A stretch of 41,826 bases of DNA from a virus. Position 1 is the stretch's first letter, and every line of letters starts with the position of its first letter. Position numbers and translations under genes: made by a program. Positions 25,884 through 33,949 of this stretch are shown piece after piece. The notes beneath the pieces were generated by a model, which was given only the letters and a program-made list of their open reading frames with translations, did no database searches and had not been told where the DNA came from. The stretch covers positions 1-41,826 of IMG/VR virus record IMGVR_UViG_3300033145_000579. One strand, 5' to 3'.

Positions 25884-27011
25884 CTATACTAATGAAGTAA
25901 TAGCAGTATCAACGGCTATAACACCGTACTCTTTACTGTTGAACATAACCTTCTGAATACCACCAATCAAACCAGTAGCAAATCCGGTCTTGTTCTCATA
26001 GTCAAAGGACTTTTCAACCCAAGACTTTTTGTTCTTTGCTTGAACATACGCAACTGCCTGTCTACCACAAAGCAAAGCTCTGCAAGTATCAACAGCGAAG
26101 TCCGTACCTGTAGCAGCGCCCCTAAAGGAGTGTAATGCAACAGAAACATCTAACCAAGGTACGTATTCATGTTCATGAAGGATAACCCCATCCCAGACTC
26201 CCAAAGCACCAGTAAATATTGGGTGGTCTTTTCCTCTTACTGCAGCTTCTCTCTGAGCTTGCGCAAAAGTAGCGTTATTCTTAAGATCGAACGCTTGATA
26301 TGGGTGAATGAACATTACATAATAATCCTTACCTTTGATCCTTAAAGGAAGAACTTTAGGACTTGCTAACTTAGCCTTGATTTTTGCACGGCTAATTAAG
26401 GCAGGTGACAATAAATCTGTTGAAGCTAGACTTGTTGCTCCACTTGTAAAATCAGCGCCAAGATAACGATTTCCATACCCTGCTGCTGTATCTGCGTCCG
26501 GAATGTAGTCCGGAGTGTTACTCCAAGCACAATCAGCACCAACAACCACACCTGCTATATCTGTAAGTGTTGGATTTGTTACGCCTGCCATCTTCAAGAA
26601 GATTTGTCTTTCAATAAATTCCTGTAGACGAATAGATAACTTGTTCTTTGCATCCACCCTCATATCATATGAGTTCATCTGCTCATCCAAGTTACCTGTT
26701 AGCCTAACGCCGAATCTTTTCTGATTAATTATGATACTCTCAGAGTATGCGCTTATGGCTTCTTCATTACCCTCTAACTCATTATCTCCATCAACACCAT
26801 TACCAGTCATTTTTGTAGTCAACGGAACTGTAACAGTATCACCCTTTTTCTTCTGCAAATCTTTGTTCACCCAGATTATAGCATTAGTATCTGTCTTACC
26901 TTTGCCCATCATACCGTTCTGAGTAAAGTACATATTGTCTATTGCATCTTTCCAAAGATCTTTCCCCCATATCTCTGGTCTTAAAGCTGCAGCACTTACT
27001 GTGTTACCCAT
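25884..27011 (-). CDS. Major capsid protein, N4 gp56 family
   Basis: 375 residues with the signature of the N4-gp56/DUF4043 capsid family: KKKGDTVTVPLTTKMTGNGV, ELEGNEEAISAYSESIIINQ, FGVRLTGNLDEQMNSYDMR and later HPIFTGALGVWDGVILHEHE. It assembles the icosahedral shell on the scaffold encoded just upstream in the transcript. Length is normal for the family. It is followed by a hairpin and two cement-like genes, as expected for the most abundant virion product. Confidence 0.93.
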   Translation of the reverse strand: MGNTVSAAALRPEIWGKDLWKDAIDNMYFTQNGMMGKGKTDTNAIIWVNKDLQKKKGDTVTVPLTTKMTGNGVDGDNELEGNEEAISAYSESIIINQKRFGVRLTGNLDEQMNSYDMRVDAKNKLSIRLQEFIERQIFLKMAGVTNPTLTDIAGVVVGADCAWSNTPDYIPDADTAAGYGNRYLGADFTSGATSLASTDLLSPALISRAKIKAKLASPKVLPLRIKGKDYYVMFIHPYQAFDLKNNATFAQAQREAAVRGKDHPIFTGALGVWDGVILHEHEYVPWLDVSVALHSFRGAATGTDFAVDTCRALLCGRQAVAYVQAKNKKSWVEKSFDYENKTGFATGLIGGIQKVMFNSKEYGVIAVDTAITSLV

Positions 27012-27039
27012 TTTGCACTCTCCTTAATATTTAAACAAC

Positions 27040-28095
27040 TTAGCCAGACGTAGCCCTCAGTATGCGCTCTCTGGTTTCAGGTTTAAGCTTGCCCCAAGCA
27101 TCATCAGATAGAATTGCTGCATCCTCTATCGTTAAATCTGCTTCGGAAACTATCCTACGACCAGAACCACTACTTACTGACGCTGAACTCGTCCGTTTGG
27201 TTGCGTTTGTAATAATTTGATCTGTTTCTTTCTTCGTGTCCTTATCTGTGGTATCTGCTTCTTTGCCAACCTCGTCATACTTATCGTGAAGCTTAGCCAG
27301 TTTCTTAATATACCCGGCTATATCACCTTCTTCGTCTTCTGCCAATTTTATTAACTTAACGGCATAAATGCCACCCTCTTTAGCGTCTTCTTTCATAACT
27401 TCGTTCGCTAAATCGCAAAGCTTGTCAAAGTTAGCGTCTTCGACCCTTGCGTCTGCATACCTATCATCTAAACTAGCACTGATAGCTTTGGCTTTCTCGA
27501 CTTGTTCTCCTTTTTTCTCCTCGATTTTCTTAAGGTCGCCCTTGGTAACTGGTTCATTATCATTATTCAAGTCTTTATCTAATTCATCATCAAGATCTAA
27601 CTTATCATCACCCTTTTCAAAACCTTTAAGCTTGTCACGCAACGCTTGGTTCTTTACTTCGAGTAATTCAGCCTTTCTATCTGCTTTCTGACGTTTACTT
27701 CGCTCCTTCTTCCTCATAAAATACTGAGCTTTTTCATTGGGAGTGTAGTCTTTGATAGCATCAGCCTCTTTCTCTGGGTCTATATCTTCCTTGCCGTCCT
27801 CTTTCTTAGCTTTAGTGTCTTTGTCAGGCTTGTCTTCCTCTTTGGGTTTGGTGTCTTTGTCTTTATCGTCCTTATCGTCTTTATCCTCGTTCTCGTTCTT
27901 TGTGTCTTTTTCATCAGGCTTCTTATCAACAATATCACCGTGTTCTTTACCCATTGAGATTTCAGACTCGTTCAAACCCATCTCTTTGGCTTCATCAACT
28001 GTGATCGAGTTATCAGTTTTTGTTTCCTCAACTTTATCCTCAACCTCTACAGTTGCTACCTCAACCTTGTCCTCTACTACTGTTTCCTCAGCCAT
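27040..28095 (-). CDS. Putative capsid scaffolding protein
   Basis: 351 residues, extremely charged and low in aromatics. It has long Lys-Asp-Glu tracts around residues 50-110 (DKDDKDDKDKDTKPKEEDKP) and predicted coiled coils in the middle. The C-terminus (TIEDAAILSDDAWGKLKPET) could be the capsid-binding helix-turn-helix. Position between portal and capsid genes is the usual place of the scaffold. It guides shell assembly and leaves before or during packaging. No protease is evident. Call rests on composition and order. Confidence 0.75.
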   Translation of the reverse strand: MAEETVVEDKVEVATVEVEDKVEETKTDNSITVDEAKEMGLNESEISMGKEHGDIVDKKPDEKDTKNENEDKDDKDDKDKDTKPKEEDKPDKDTKAKKEDGKEDIDPEKEADAIKDYTPNEKAQYFMRKKERSKRQKADRKAELLEVKNQALRDKLKGFEKGDDKLDLDDELDKDLNNDNEPVTKGDLKKIEEKKGEQVEKAKAISASLDDRYADARVEDANFDKLCDLANEVMKEDAKEGGIYAVKLIKLAEDEEGDIAGYIKKLAKLHDKYDEVGKEADTTDKDTKKETDQIITNATKRTSSASVSSGSGRRIVSEADLTIEDAAILSDDAWGKLKPETRERILRATSG

Positions 28096-28170
28096 TCTAT
28101 TTCTCCTTGATTATTTTTTATACCTCTTAAGCACGTGGGTATATTTACGTGTTTACGCATTGTGCGTATA

Positions 28171-30129
28171 TCAGACCTGTTGCCCAAGCTCTGCTTCGGC
28201 TCTTGCCTGTGCTTGCTGAATTGCTCCTTTAATCCTTGCCTTTGATCCGGAAGTGATTAAGCTCTCGTCTACTATAATATCCATAGGTATTTGAACGCCC
28301 TTCTCTACCATTTCCATCAATAATAGATAATTAGCGTGCTTAACTGTTTCTGTGTTGGCTCCTTCACCTACTGCAACATCATATTTGCTTATCTCTGAAC
28401 TTTGGAGAACCTCACTAAAGACTGCTGCAACGGCTTCTTCATCTAATTCCATAACCATTTGATTACTATTATCCATCTGAGGAACTTCCTCACCATCTAC
28501 ATCACTTGGAACCATTACTGGAACCTTGAAGTTATCATTAATGAAGCCTGTTCCCATAACCTTTATAGCTGTATCAACTGTATATAAACCACCCATTTGA
28601 GATAACATAAACTTTGCTAGTATATTCTTTGTGCGTCCGTAATTATCAAAGATCCTTTGGACCATAACAATGCCCTGCTGTTGCCTTAAATGTATTGCCC
28701 TACCAGAAGCGTTCTTATTGTCGGCCATTGATAACAAATCTGCATTTATACCAGAGATTTCCTTCATATCTTGTGCGTTTTCTACCGCTAATTGAGCGTG
28801 ACCCTGTGAAAGCCCAGTTGGTACGATCTTCTCTGGTTTCTGTGCGTCTTTCTTATATTCAAGGATAACTCCTGCACTCGCTCCAAACTTCTTAACATCA
28901 TTCTTCTTGACCCAAGCACCTTGCTCTGACAACCAACCACTATGAGCAGATGAATTAAGGATCCTCATTTCCTGTGTTCTGCGCTTGTTCAACTCCCTCT
29001 GTGGGTCTATTAAGCCTCTGACAATGCCTTGAAACATCAAATGACGCTCTTTCATAGGCGTTGTGATCCTATGAGCAAAGAAAGGGATTATAGGATAGCT
29101 TTTCCATAATGGGTAGAAAGGACTCTGATATTCCTCTATTTTCTCATTGCCTACAAGTGCGCATATCCATATTTCAGGGATAACTCTCTTAATAGAAATA
29201 GCTGATGGCTGTAGGTTCTTACCATTTTCATCTAACTCGTCACCCTCTGTAGCCTTCTTGACATAGATTTCAGCAGTTTCTTTATCATCTACCTCTGCTG
29301 ATATTTTGCCAAGCTTTCTGTCAACTATAATCCATTTATCTACATATTTCTTGTAATAATACTCTGTGAGGTCGTATCTTTCTTTCCTAACTCCAAATTC
29401 TGTTGTTGCACCATCATCATACCCTTTTGATTGCTCCTCTATGCTTGAACTCTCTGGTGTTGCATCTGTCTTATCTAAAGTAAGTTTACCTGAGGCTATA
29501 TTGTCTAATTCCTTCTTCTTATCCGGAAATAGCTTATATATTTGATTCTTATTCAAATCTGGTGTCAACTTAACTACATACTCGCAGTCTGAAAGGTCGT
29601 ATTCTGTTCCATCTGGATCTGGGAAAACATTAAAAGGATTTAGCTTCTTAATCTTCATTTCACCATTAAGCAAGTCCCAAGTGTAGTCAATATATGGCTC
29701 AACATAGCCTTCACCACCAATACAGCCGTCTTCAAACATTTCAGACAGTTTATACTTACTTTCACTACGTTTCTCTACATTTGCAAGCAACCCTGATGCT
29801 ATATCTGCCTTGACGCCATCTTCTGAACCTTCTGGGAAAGCCTTCGCCTTTGACCTGTTCTGACGCTCGATACCGGAGATTAAGAACAAATTCGGCTGTA
29901 TTTTATTGATTGTGAGTGCTGCAACCCCGGCCTTGGCCAACTTAGATACATCTGCGTCGTCCCATTGCTGACCTAAAGCAAACTCAAAGTCACGTAGTTG
30001 CTTCTCCATCAATTTCTTTTTTGCTTGTCTTGCTATACGAAGATCTTCAAGAACTAGAGAAGACTTAATTTCATCATCATTCTCTATTTCTTTCTTATCT
30101 TCTATTACGTCTATATCCTCGTAAACCAT
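28171..30129 (-). CDS. Portal protein, P22-like
   Basis: About 652 residues with the P22 gp1-type pattern: an N-terminal helix with RDFEFALGQQWDD, the segment INKIQPNLFLISGIERQNRS, FEDGCIGGEGYVEPYIDYTW, PFNVFPDPDGTEYDLSDCEY, and later FFAHRITTPMKERHLMFQGI and RELNKRRTQEM. It forms the dodecameric packaging and ejection channel at one vertex. ATG 30129 is preferred because AAAAGGGG lies 5 bases upstream. GTG 30156 would add nine residues overlapping the small ORF before it. Terminase upstream and scaffold downstream confirm the block. Confidence 0.93.
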   Translation of the reverse strand: MVYEDIDVIEDKKEIENDDEIKSSLVLEDLRIARQAKKKLMEKQLRDFEFALGQQWDDADVSKLAKAGVAALTINKIQPNLFLISGIERQNRSKAKAFPEGSEDGVKADIASGLLANVEKRSESKYKLSEMFEDGCIGGEGYVEPYIDYTWDLLNGEMKIKKLNPFNVFPDPDGTEYDLSDCEYVVKLTPDLNKNQIYKLFPDKKKELDNIASGKLTLDKTDATPESSSIEEQSKGYDDGATTEFGVRKERYDLTEYYYKKYVDKWIIVDRKLGKISAEVDDKETAEIYVKKATEGDELDENGKNLQPSAISIKRVIPEIWICALVGNEKIEEYQSPFYPLWKSYPIIPFFAHRITTPMKERHLMFQGIVRGLIDPQRELNKRRTQEMRILNSSAHSGWLSEQGAWVKKNDVKKFGASAGVILEYKKDAQKPEKIVPTGLSQGHAQLAVENAQDMKEISGINADLLSMADNKNASGRAIHLRQQQGIVMVQRIFDNYGRTKNILAKFMLSQMGGLYTVDTAIKVMGTGFINDNFKVPVMVPSDVDGEEVPQMDNSNQMVMELDEEAVAAVFSEVLQSSEISKYDVAVGEGANTETVKHANYLLLMEMVEKGVQIPMDIIVDESLITSGSKARIKGAIQQAQARAEAELGQQV

Positions 30130-30130
30130 A

Positions 30131-30286
30131 TTAACCCCTTTTGCTATTAATGCCACGCTTTATCTTATAAGCATTAGATATTGTCTTAAAAAAGTTACCT
30201 TTTCCCCCACCAGAACCATCCCTACGTCTTGTTCCTCCACAAGCCCCACGAAGTCCTCTCCCTGCGTTTCCTCTATTATTTTCCAT
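30131..30286 (-). CDS. 51-residue Gly/Arg-rich peptide with CGGT motif
   Basis: A basic glycine-rich peptide ending two bases before the portal ATG. Its centre reads LRGACGGTRRRDGSGGGKGN, and the C-terminal half is a basic helix (FFKTISNAYKIKRGIN). The CGGT-R core resembles the 37-residue ORF at 19980. The coding call rests on a ribosome site (GGGGAT), precise packing against the portal gene and the recurring motif. Function unknown. Confidence 0.55.
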   Translation of the reverse strand: MENNRGNAGRGLRGACGGTRRRDGSGGGKGNFFKTISNAYKIKRGINSKRG

Positions 30287-30339
30287 TATATCCCCTTTTC
30301 ACCAACATATTCGACGTCCAAGTCTGCTTTGCTATCAAG

Positions 30340-30519
30340 CTATAATGCTTTACAAAACTCGCTATACATATCCAACACCCCATTTATGTATGATTTCAGA
30401 TTGTTTTCGTCCAAACCCTCTGTTACCAAAGCACTCTTAAGCAAATTATCACGTATGCTCTCTAAGCTTATATCTGATTGCTCTTGCGTTTGTGTTTGTA
30501 TCTGAGTAATTGTTTGCAT
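30340..30519 (-). CDS. Small helical protein (59 aa)
   Basis: Starts at ATG 30519 after GGGAG. The Thr/Gln-rich N-terminus (MQTITQIQTQTQEQSD) is followed by amphipathic helices ending DMYSEFCKAL. No family recognised. It lies between large terminase and portal with two other tiny ORFs, and may be an assembly factor. Confidence 0.6.
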   Translation of the reverse strand: MQTITQIQTQTQEQSDISLESIRDNLLKSALVTEGLDENNLKSYINGVLDMYSEFCKAL

Positions 30520-30527
30520 AACTCTCC

Positions 30528-30713
30528 CTATTTTAATTTCTCTAGGTCTGCAGATAGTTCAACCTTATCTGCTATAAGCACCAACAACTTCACTCTATCT
30601 GCTTGTATAACCTTTTCAAGTCCTTCAATATGCTCCCCGATTCCCAATATCTCTGATTCAATATCCTTGATTCGCTTCTTGACCATACCAACGCTTTTCT
30701 TTTCCTTAGGCAT
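30528..30713 (-). CDS. Small coiled-coil protein (61 aa)
   Basis: ATG 30713 has AAAGGAG 5-6 bases upstream. A longer frame from 30764 overlaps the large terminase and is unlikely. The product is one Lys/Glu-rich helix with leucine/isoleucine heptads (RIKDIESEILGIGEHIEGLE). Such small coiled coils often accompany terminase or portal genes, but the role is unknown. Confidence 0.6.
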   Translation of the reverse strand: MPKEKKSVGMVKKRIKDIESEILGIGEHIEGLEKVIQADRVKLLVLIADKVELSADLEKLK

Positions 30714-30723
30714 CTGCTCTCCT

Positions 30724-32172
30724 TTACGCAGTTTCAAGAATGAAGTCATTAGCATCTTCTTCATCTTCTCTCATATATGCGTCTGGTTTTTTATAAGGCA
30801 ACGCTATCTTATCCACAACCCACAAACCTATTATATACGCTTCTGCCCTATCTGGGCTCTCTCCAAGCTTTGGTTTGATAACCTTTTCCTTATCATCTAC
30901 GATTATCTTACCATTTGATAAAAAGTGGTAAGTTACGCCAGCCAACTGATTGATAAGCTTAGGGTCGTTGGGTATATTACATTTTCTATTAGCAAATTTA
31001 GTCCCTGCGTACCACCAAGCAGCAGCTTTAAGGTTCATAAAGGTAACTTGATCTTCACCAGCCAAGTCTTTACCTGTCAATCTACTATCAAAGCCATATA
31101 TGGTCATTTGCTTCTTTTCGTCTTCTTCATCAGCATCTTCACCATAGATCTCTATCAGCCTGCTATAAACCCCTGCTCCTGACCCTATCTTGTCTACTGC
31201 TATAAGGTTGCTCCGGTTCTTCCTTGCGTGAGCTTGTAGACGCCCTGTAGAGTCCATAAGGCTATTCCAGTTATATATCTCTTGATTGACTATCTTGGTG
31301 TTAACCATATCATAAATAACGCACTCGTCATTGCCACCACCCTCTGATATGTCACAAACAGTAATACGCTTCTCTACAGTCTTATCGTGTTGATCGTTAT
31401 TCACGTTCAATTTGACCCATTTGTAAGCAATTATCACATTTGCTGCATCAAGTTCGTCCCAACTTCCGTGTAAATAAGCCTTTAATAACTCTGGTCTGTG
31501 CTTGAAAGCCTTAGTCAACTGCTGAACATATCCATCTGCAAGGAAAGGATTATCGCTTGGCAACGCTTGTACGAACCGATTGCCCTTCTCTTTCGTGTCT
31601 ATAAATTCATCTTTTAAGAAACATATCGCAGGATTCGCAGTAAGCAAACCTTTATATTTGATGCTCTGTCCATTAATCTTAAGTCTGCGTGTACCACGAA
31701 TTAAGCCTATATCATCACGAGTTAGCTCCTCTGCTTGATCTAAGCAATAGAAAGCGTACTCTGCTGAGTTAAACTTATTGATTGTTTCAGATCTATCCAT
31801 ACCACCAATTTGTATTGCGACCTTGTTTTCGATAACAATATACTTGATTTTGTCTATCTCCCGAATCTCGTAAGCATCTTCCGGAATCATCTTCTTCCAA
31901 GTAACTAGGGTAGTCGCATTAAAATCAACACTCTGTTTTCTTCCCATAAAGCCAACAACAACTGGGTATTTCCTTACGGGAATGTCAAATACTTGTATCA
32001 AACGCTTTGACTGTGTGTATGCGTAATAACAAAGAAATACTGATTTACCACCACCCTTTGCTCCACCATACATCAGTTCTTCTGTTTCGGGATCATCAAT
32101 TACAGACAGCGCCTCTGCTTGCCGTACGCTTAACTCCATTTCTAAGACTGGATTATCTGTTTCTACTGTCAC
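30724..32172 (-). CDS. terL: Terminase large subunit
   Basis: 482 residues. ATPase: Walker A YGGAKGGGKS (residues 35-44) and a Walker B-like AFYCLDQAEEL (140-150), with DQAEE in place of the commoner DE. Nuclease: acidic strands VCDISEGGGND and LIAVDKIGSGAGVYSRL towards the C-terminus, typical of the RNase H-like fold. It pumps DNA into the prohead through the portal and cuts the concatemer. The GTG start overlaps the small subunit stop as GTGA, with AAGGGAG upstream, so the two subunits are coupled. Whether packaging is headful or site-specific cannot be read from the sequence. Confidence 0.95.
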   Translation of the reverse strand: MTVETDNPVLEMELSVRQAEALSVIDDPETEELMYGGAKGGGKSVFLCYYAYTQSKRLIQVFDIPVRKYPVVVGFMGRKQSVDFNATTLVTWKKMIPEDAYEIREIDKIKYIVIENKVAIQIGGMDRSETINKFNSAEYAFYCLDQAEELTRDDIGLIRGTRRLKINGQSIKYKGLLTANPAICFLKDEFIDTKEKGNRFVQALPSDNPFLADGYVQQLTKAFKHRPELLKAYLHGSWDELDAANVIIAYKWVKLNVNNDQHDKTVEKRITVCDISEGGGNDECVIYDMVNTKIVNQEIYNWNSLMDSTGRLQAHARKNRSNLIAVDKIGSGAGVYSRLIEIYGEDADEEDEKKQMTIYGFDSRLTGKDLAGEDQVTFMNLKAAAWWYAGTKFANRKCNIPNDPKLINQLAGVTYHFLSNGKIIVDDKEKVIKPKLGESPDRAEAYIIGLWVVDKIALPYKKPDAYMREDEEDANDFILETA

Positions 32173-32720
32173 TTCTTATCTCCCTTAATAATGACCTCAA
32201 CATCACGCTGAACTATGCTGCTTCCACCATCAACCTTGATTAATATATCAAAAGGTCTGTTCTTCTGTGCATTAGGATCACTCTCGGCTTCTGACTTCTT
32301 AAGCTCACATATCTCAACCAACTCCTTAAGATACATAAGCTGACCTCTATCATCAGGCGCTTCAACAAAGCTATCATCTGTACCTTTAATAAGCTTACAG
32401 CCTTCTTCACGGTCATTTATACCAGATCTCTTGATAAGATCCTTGATGATTGTCCTTGCAGTCGCACCCTCTTGCTCTGCTATATCTCTATAGGTCATTT
32501 GGGTCAAGTGCTTATATCTCTCCATTCCTGCATACGTTTCAGCTTGAATATGCCTTGCTCCTGCCATAATAGCTGCATTGTAAGGCGTTGCCCCTGTTTT
32601 CTTCATAATATCATCAGCTTTAAGAGCGTATGCAGGGCGTTTGATTCGCTTACCGTAGATCTTCTTAGGCTTCTTTCGTGCTACTTTCTTAACTTTCTTT
32701 GAAGGTTTTGCAATAATCAT
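32169..32720 (-). CDS. terS: Terminase small subunit
   Basis: 183 residues. A basic N-terminal arm (PSKKVKKVARKKPKKIYGKR) leads into a helix-turn-helix-like segment (YRDIAEQEGATARTIIKDLI), followed by an oligomerisation helix and a beta C-terminus (FDILIKVDGGSSIVQRDVEV). This order fits small terminases that recognise the packaging site and stimulate TerL, encoded immediately after with a 4-base overlap. The 277-base structured non-coding region just upstream is a good candidate for its target. Confidence 0.85.
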   Translation of the reverse strand: MIIAKPSKKVKKVARKKPKKIYGKRIKRPAYALKADDIMKKTGATPYNAAIMAGARHIQAETYAGMERYKHLTQMTYRDIAEQEGATARTIIKDLIKRSGINDREEGCKLIKGTDDSFVEAPDDRGQLMYLKELVEICELKKSEAESDPNAQKNRPFDILIKVDGGSSIVQRDVEVIIKGDKK

Positions 32721-32775
32721 AACGTTACTCCTTTACATTTACGCTTGTAACAGCGATTACTGGGTAACCTGCCAG

Positions 32776-32791
32776 TATTTCACGTGAAACA
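32776..32791. promoter_or_regulatory. parS-like ParB-binding palindrome
   Basis: The plus strand reads TATTTCACGTGAAACA, 15 of 16 positions identical to the bacterial chromosomal parS consensus TGTTTCACGTGAAACA; the core TTTCACGTGAAA is a perfect palindrome. No ParB or ParA gene is recognisable in this window, so any binding protein would be the host's. Confidence 0.55.
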
Positions 32792-32795
32792 TCAT

Positions 32796-32860
32796 AAGAG
32801 TTTAGGTAGCCCCAAGGCTTTTCCTCAGGACTACCCTATTCGTGGGAGCGAATAACTCTT
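32796..32860 (-). ncRNA. Candidate three-way-junction RNA before terminase
   Basis: The minus-strand RNA can form three stems: a closing AAGAGTT/AACTCTT, an ATTCG/CGAAT hairpin, and a 13-bp hairpin of GGTAGTCCTGAGG with CCTTGGGGCTACC, including wobbles. All stems close with little unpaired sequence. I do not recognise a known riboswitch or ribozyme; the core lacks a hammerhead GAAA. Confidence 0.45.
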
Positions 32861-32925
32861 GAAGTGTGGTGTATCTTTTTTTATTACCTATCACCCATAG
32901 AACTATTTTTTAGTATGATCATAAT

Positions 32926-32969
32926 AGAAAAGAGCTAAGTCGTTACGTATCAACAACTTAACTCTTTCT
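32926..32969 (-). other. Long hairpin after the 75-residue gene
   Basis: Arms of 18 and 19 bases pair almost completely (one bulge, some wobbles) around a 7-base loop. No U-run follows on the minus strand, so it may be a processing or stability element, or DNA structure, and not an intrinsic terminator. Confidence 0.5.
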
Positions 32970-32997
32970 AATCCTGTACCATCACTCTGTATCAGAT

Positions 32998-33225
32998 TTA
33001 GCTCTCTTTTTCCTTATCTGTCAACTCTTGAAAAGGCGCTTTGGCATTAATACAATCCTTTGAAAGCGCTACCAAATGATTAGTAAAACGCTCTCTATTC
33101 GCTGTGTCTGATTCCAACCACTTACGAAACTCTAGTGATGTAATATTACCAAATACAACCCGTCCATCTGGTGATGCACAAGGTATCTCTACAACTCTAA
33201 TCCAATCTATTGTTTTATTCTCCAT
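32998..33225 (-). CDS. Small hypothetical protein (75 aa)
   Basis: The start overlaps the amidase stop by 11 bases, suggesting coupled translation. Begins MENKTIDWIRVVEIPCASPD; the middle has a helix EFRKWLESDTANRERFTNHL. No membrane span or known motif. As the last gene before the terminase leader it could be a lysis regulator or an unrelated accessory. Function unknown. Confidence 0.6.
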   Translation of the reverse strand: MENKTIDWIRVVEIPCASPDGRVVFGNITSLEFRKWLESDTANRERFTNHLVALSKDCINAKAPFQELTDKEKES

Positions 33226-33679
33226 TTTGCTTAATCTCCCCCCTCTTTCTGATTTCGTTTAAATCTAGCCCTTTGCCCGGGCATTGTTCGTGGTGGCATT
33301 CAATATGAACTATATTAAGGTCTTTAAGCAAAGTTACCAAACTATTTTTTTGATGCTCAGTAAATACATCATAGCCAGTAAGCACAATACCCACATAATG
33401 ATTACGGCCTTTAGCGTGAGCACCGAGTTTATCCATACTACGACCACGCTCAATATCCCCATTAAACCTAATAACAAAATGATAACCAATTCCATTCCAA
33501 CCTCTCTCTCTATGCCATCTATCAATCTCTTTAGCACTTACGTCGTGTGATGCTGTATGGTGTATAACAGCTTTATGCTCTAGTAGATCAGCATTGACTA
33601 TTCTAACACAAGTAAGCGTAACTATTAACAAACTAGCTATAAACAATACTATGATTAATATCTTATTATATTCACTCAT
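33215..33679 (-). CDS. N-acetylmuramoyl-L-alanine amidase, T7-lysozyme type, membrane anchored
   Basis: 154 residues. An N-terminal hydrophobic helix (residues 7-25, ILIIVLFIASLLIVTLTCV) precedes an amidase_2 domain: VIHHTAS, IDRWHRERGWNGIGYHFVI, LGAHAKGRN and CHHEQCPGK. By alignment with T7 lysozyme the zinc ligands are His40, His129 or His130 and Cys133. It cleaves the amide bond between muramic acid and the peptide stem. T7 lysozyme is cytoplasmic; here the weakly charged N-terminal helix suggests a signal-arrest-release or signal-anchor endolysin that could be exported without a holin. Neighbours are the DUF1508 and Dam genes. Confidence 0.9.
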   Translation of the reverse strand: MSEYNKILIIVLFIASLLIVTLTCVRIVNADLLEHKAVIHHTASHDVSAKEIDRWHRERGWNGIGYHFVIRFNGDIERGRSMDKLGAHAKGRNHYVGIVLTGYDVFTEHQKNSLVTLLKDLNIVHIECHHEQCPGKGLDLNEIRKRGEIKQNGE

Positions 33680-33689
33680 ATCGCCCTCA

Positions 33690-33938
33690 CTACTTTCCCT
33701 TCTTCAAGCCATTAACAACTATCCCATTTGATAAATAAGACACACGCATGGTTCCTCTGCAAATATTTGGCTTGCTCATTAGCACCCTTGCTAAAGCTTC
33801 AATACCTATCTTTAACCCAAGAAGTGTCTTATATCCCTCAGAACTACATATAATCCTGCCATTACTCGCAACAATCCGAAACCTATGCTCACCCCTACGA
33901 TCCTCAAAAATCTCTATCTTGCCCTTGTGTTGCGCCAT
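33690..33938 (-). CDS. DUF1508 / YegP-like small protein
   Basis: 82 residues matching the YegP-type domain: IEIFEDRRGEHRFRIVASNG followed by SEGYKTLLGLKIGIEALARV. The domain is a small beta-beta-alpha unit found in bacteria and phages, with no settled function. One copy is present here, whereas bacterial YegP has two. A good AAGGGG site precedes the ATG. It lies between the methyltransferase and amidase genes. Confidence 0.75.
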   Translation of the reverse strand: MAQHKGKIEIFEDRRGEHRFRIVASNGRIICSSEGYKTLLGLKIGIEALARVLMSKPNICRGTMRVSYLSNGIVVNGLKKGK

Positions 33939-33949
33939 TTTAACCCCTT

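Larger units (their letters stand above)
32721..32997 (-). promoter_or_regulatory. Non-coding region upstream of terminase; candidate packaging site or leader
   Basis: 277 bases with no supported gene. It contains a long hairpin (32926-32969), a three-way-junction candidate (32796-32860), a parS-like palindrome (32776-32791) and the AAAGGAG site of the small terminase. No convincing promoter is visible. Packaging recognition sites are often near the small terminase gene, so this is the best guess for one. Confidence 0.5.

Noticed and set aside
28084-28160. Minus-strand mini-ORF of about 27 codons between portal and scaffold
   Set aside because: No ribosome site, and it overlaps the scaffold start. 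The short gap is better read as leader sequence.
27752-28219. Plus-strand Ser/Leu-rich ORF of 155 codons
   Set aside because: It is the antisense reading of the Lys/Asp/Glu codons of the scaffold gene, which naturally gives Ser/Leu-rich open frames.
32796-32860. Hammerhead ribozyme in the terminase leader
   Set aside because: A CUGAGGA string fits the CUGANGA core, but no GAAA lies on the other side of a stem and no cleavage triplet is correctly placed.
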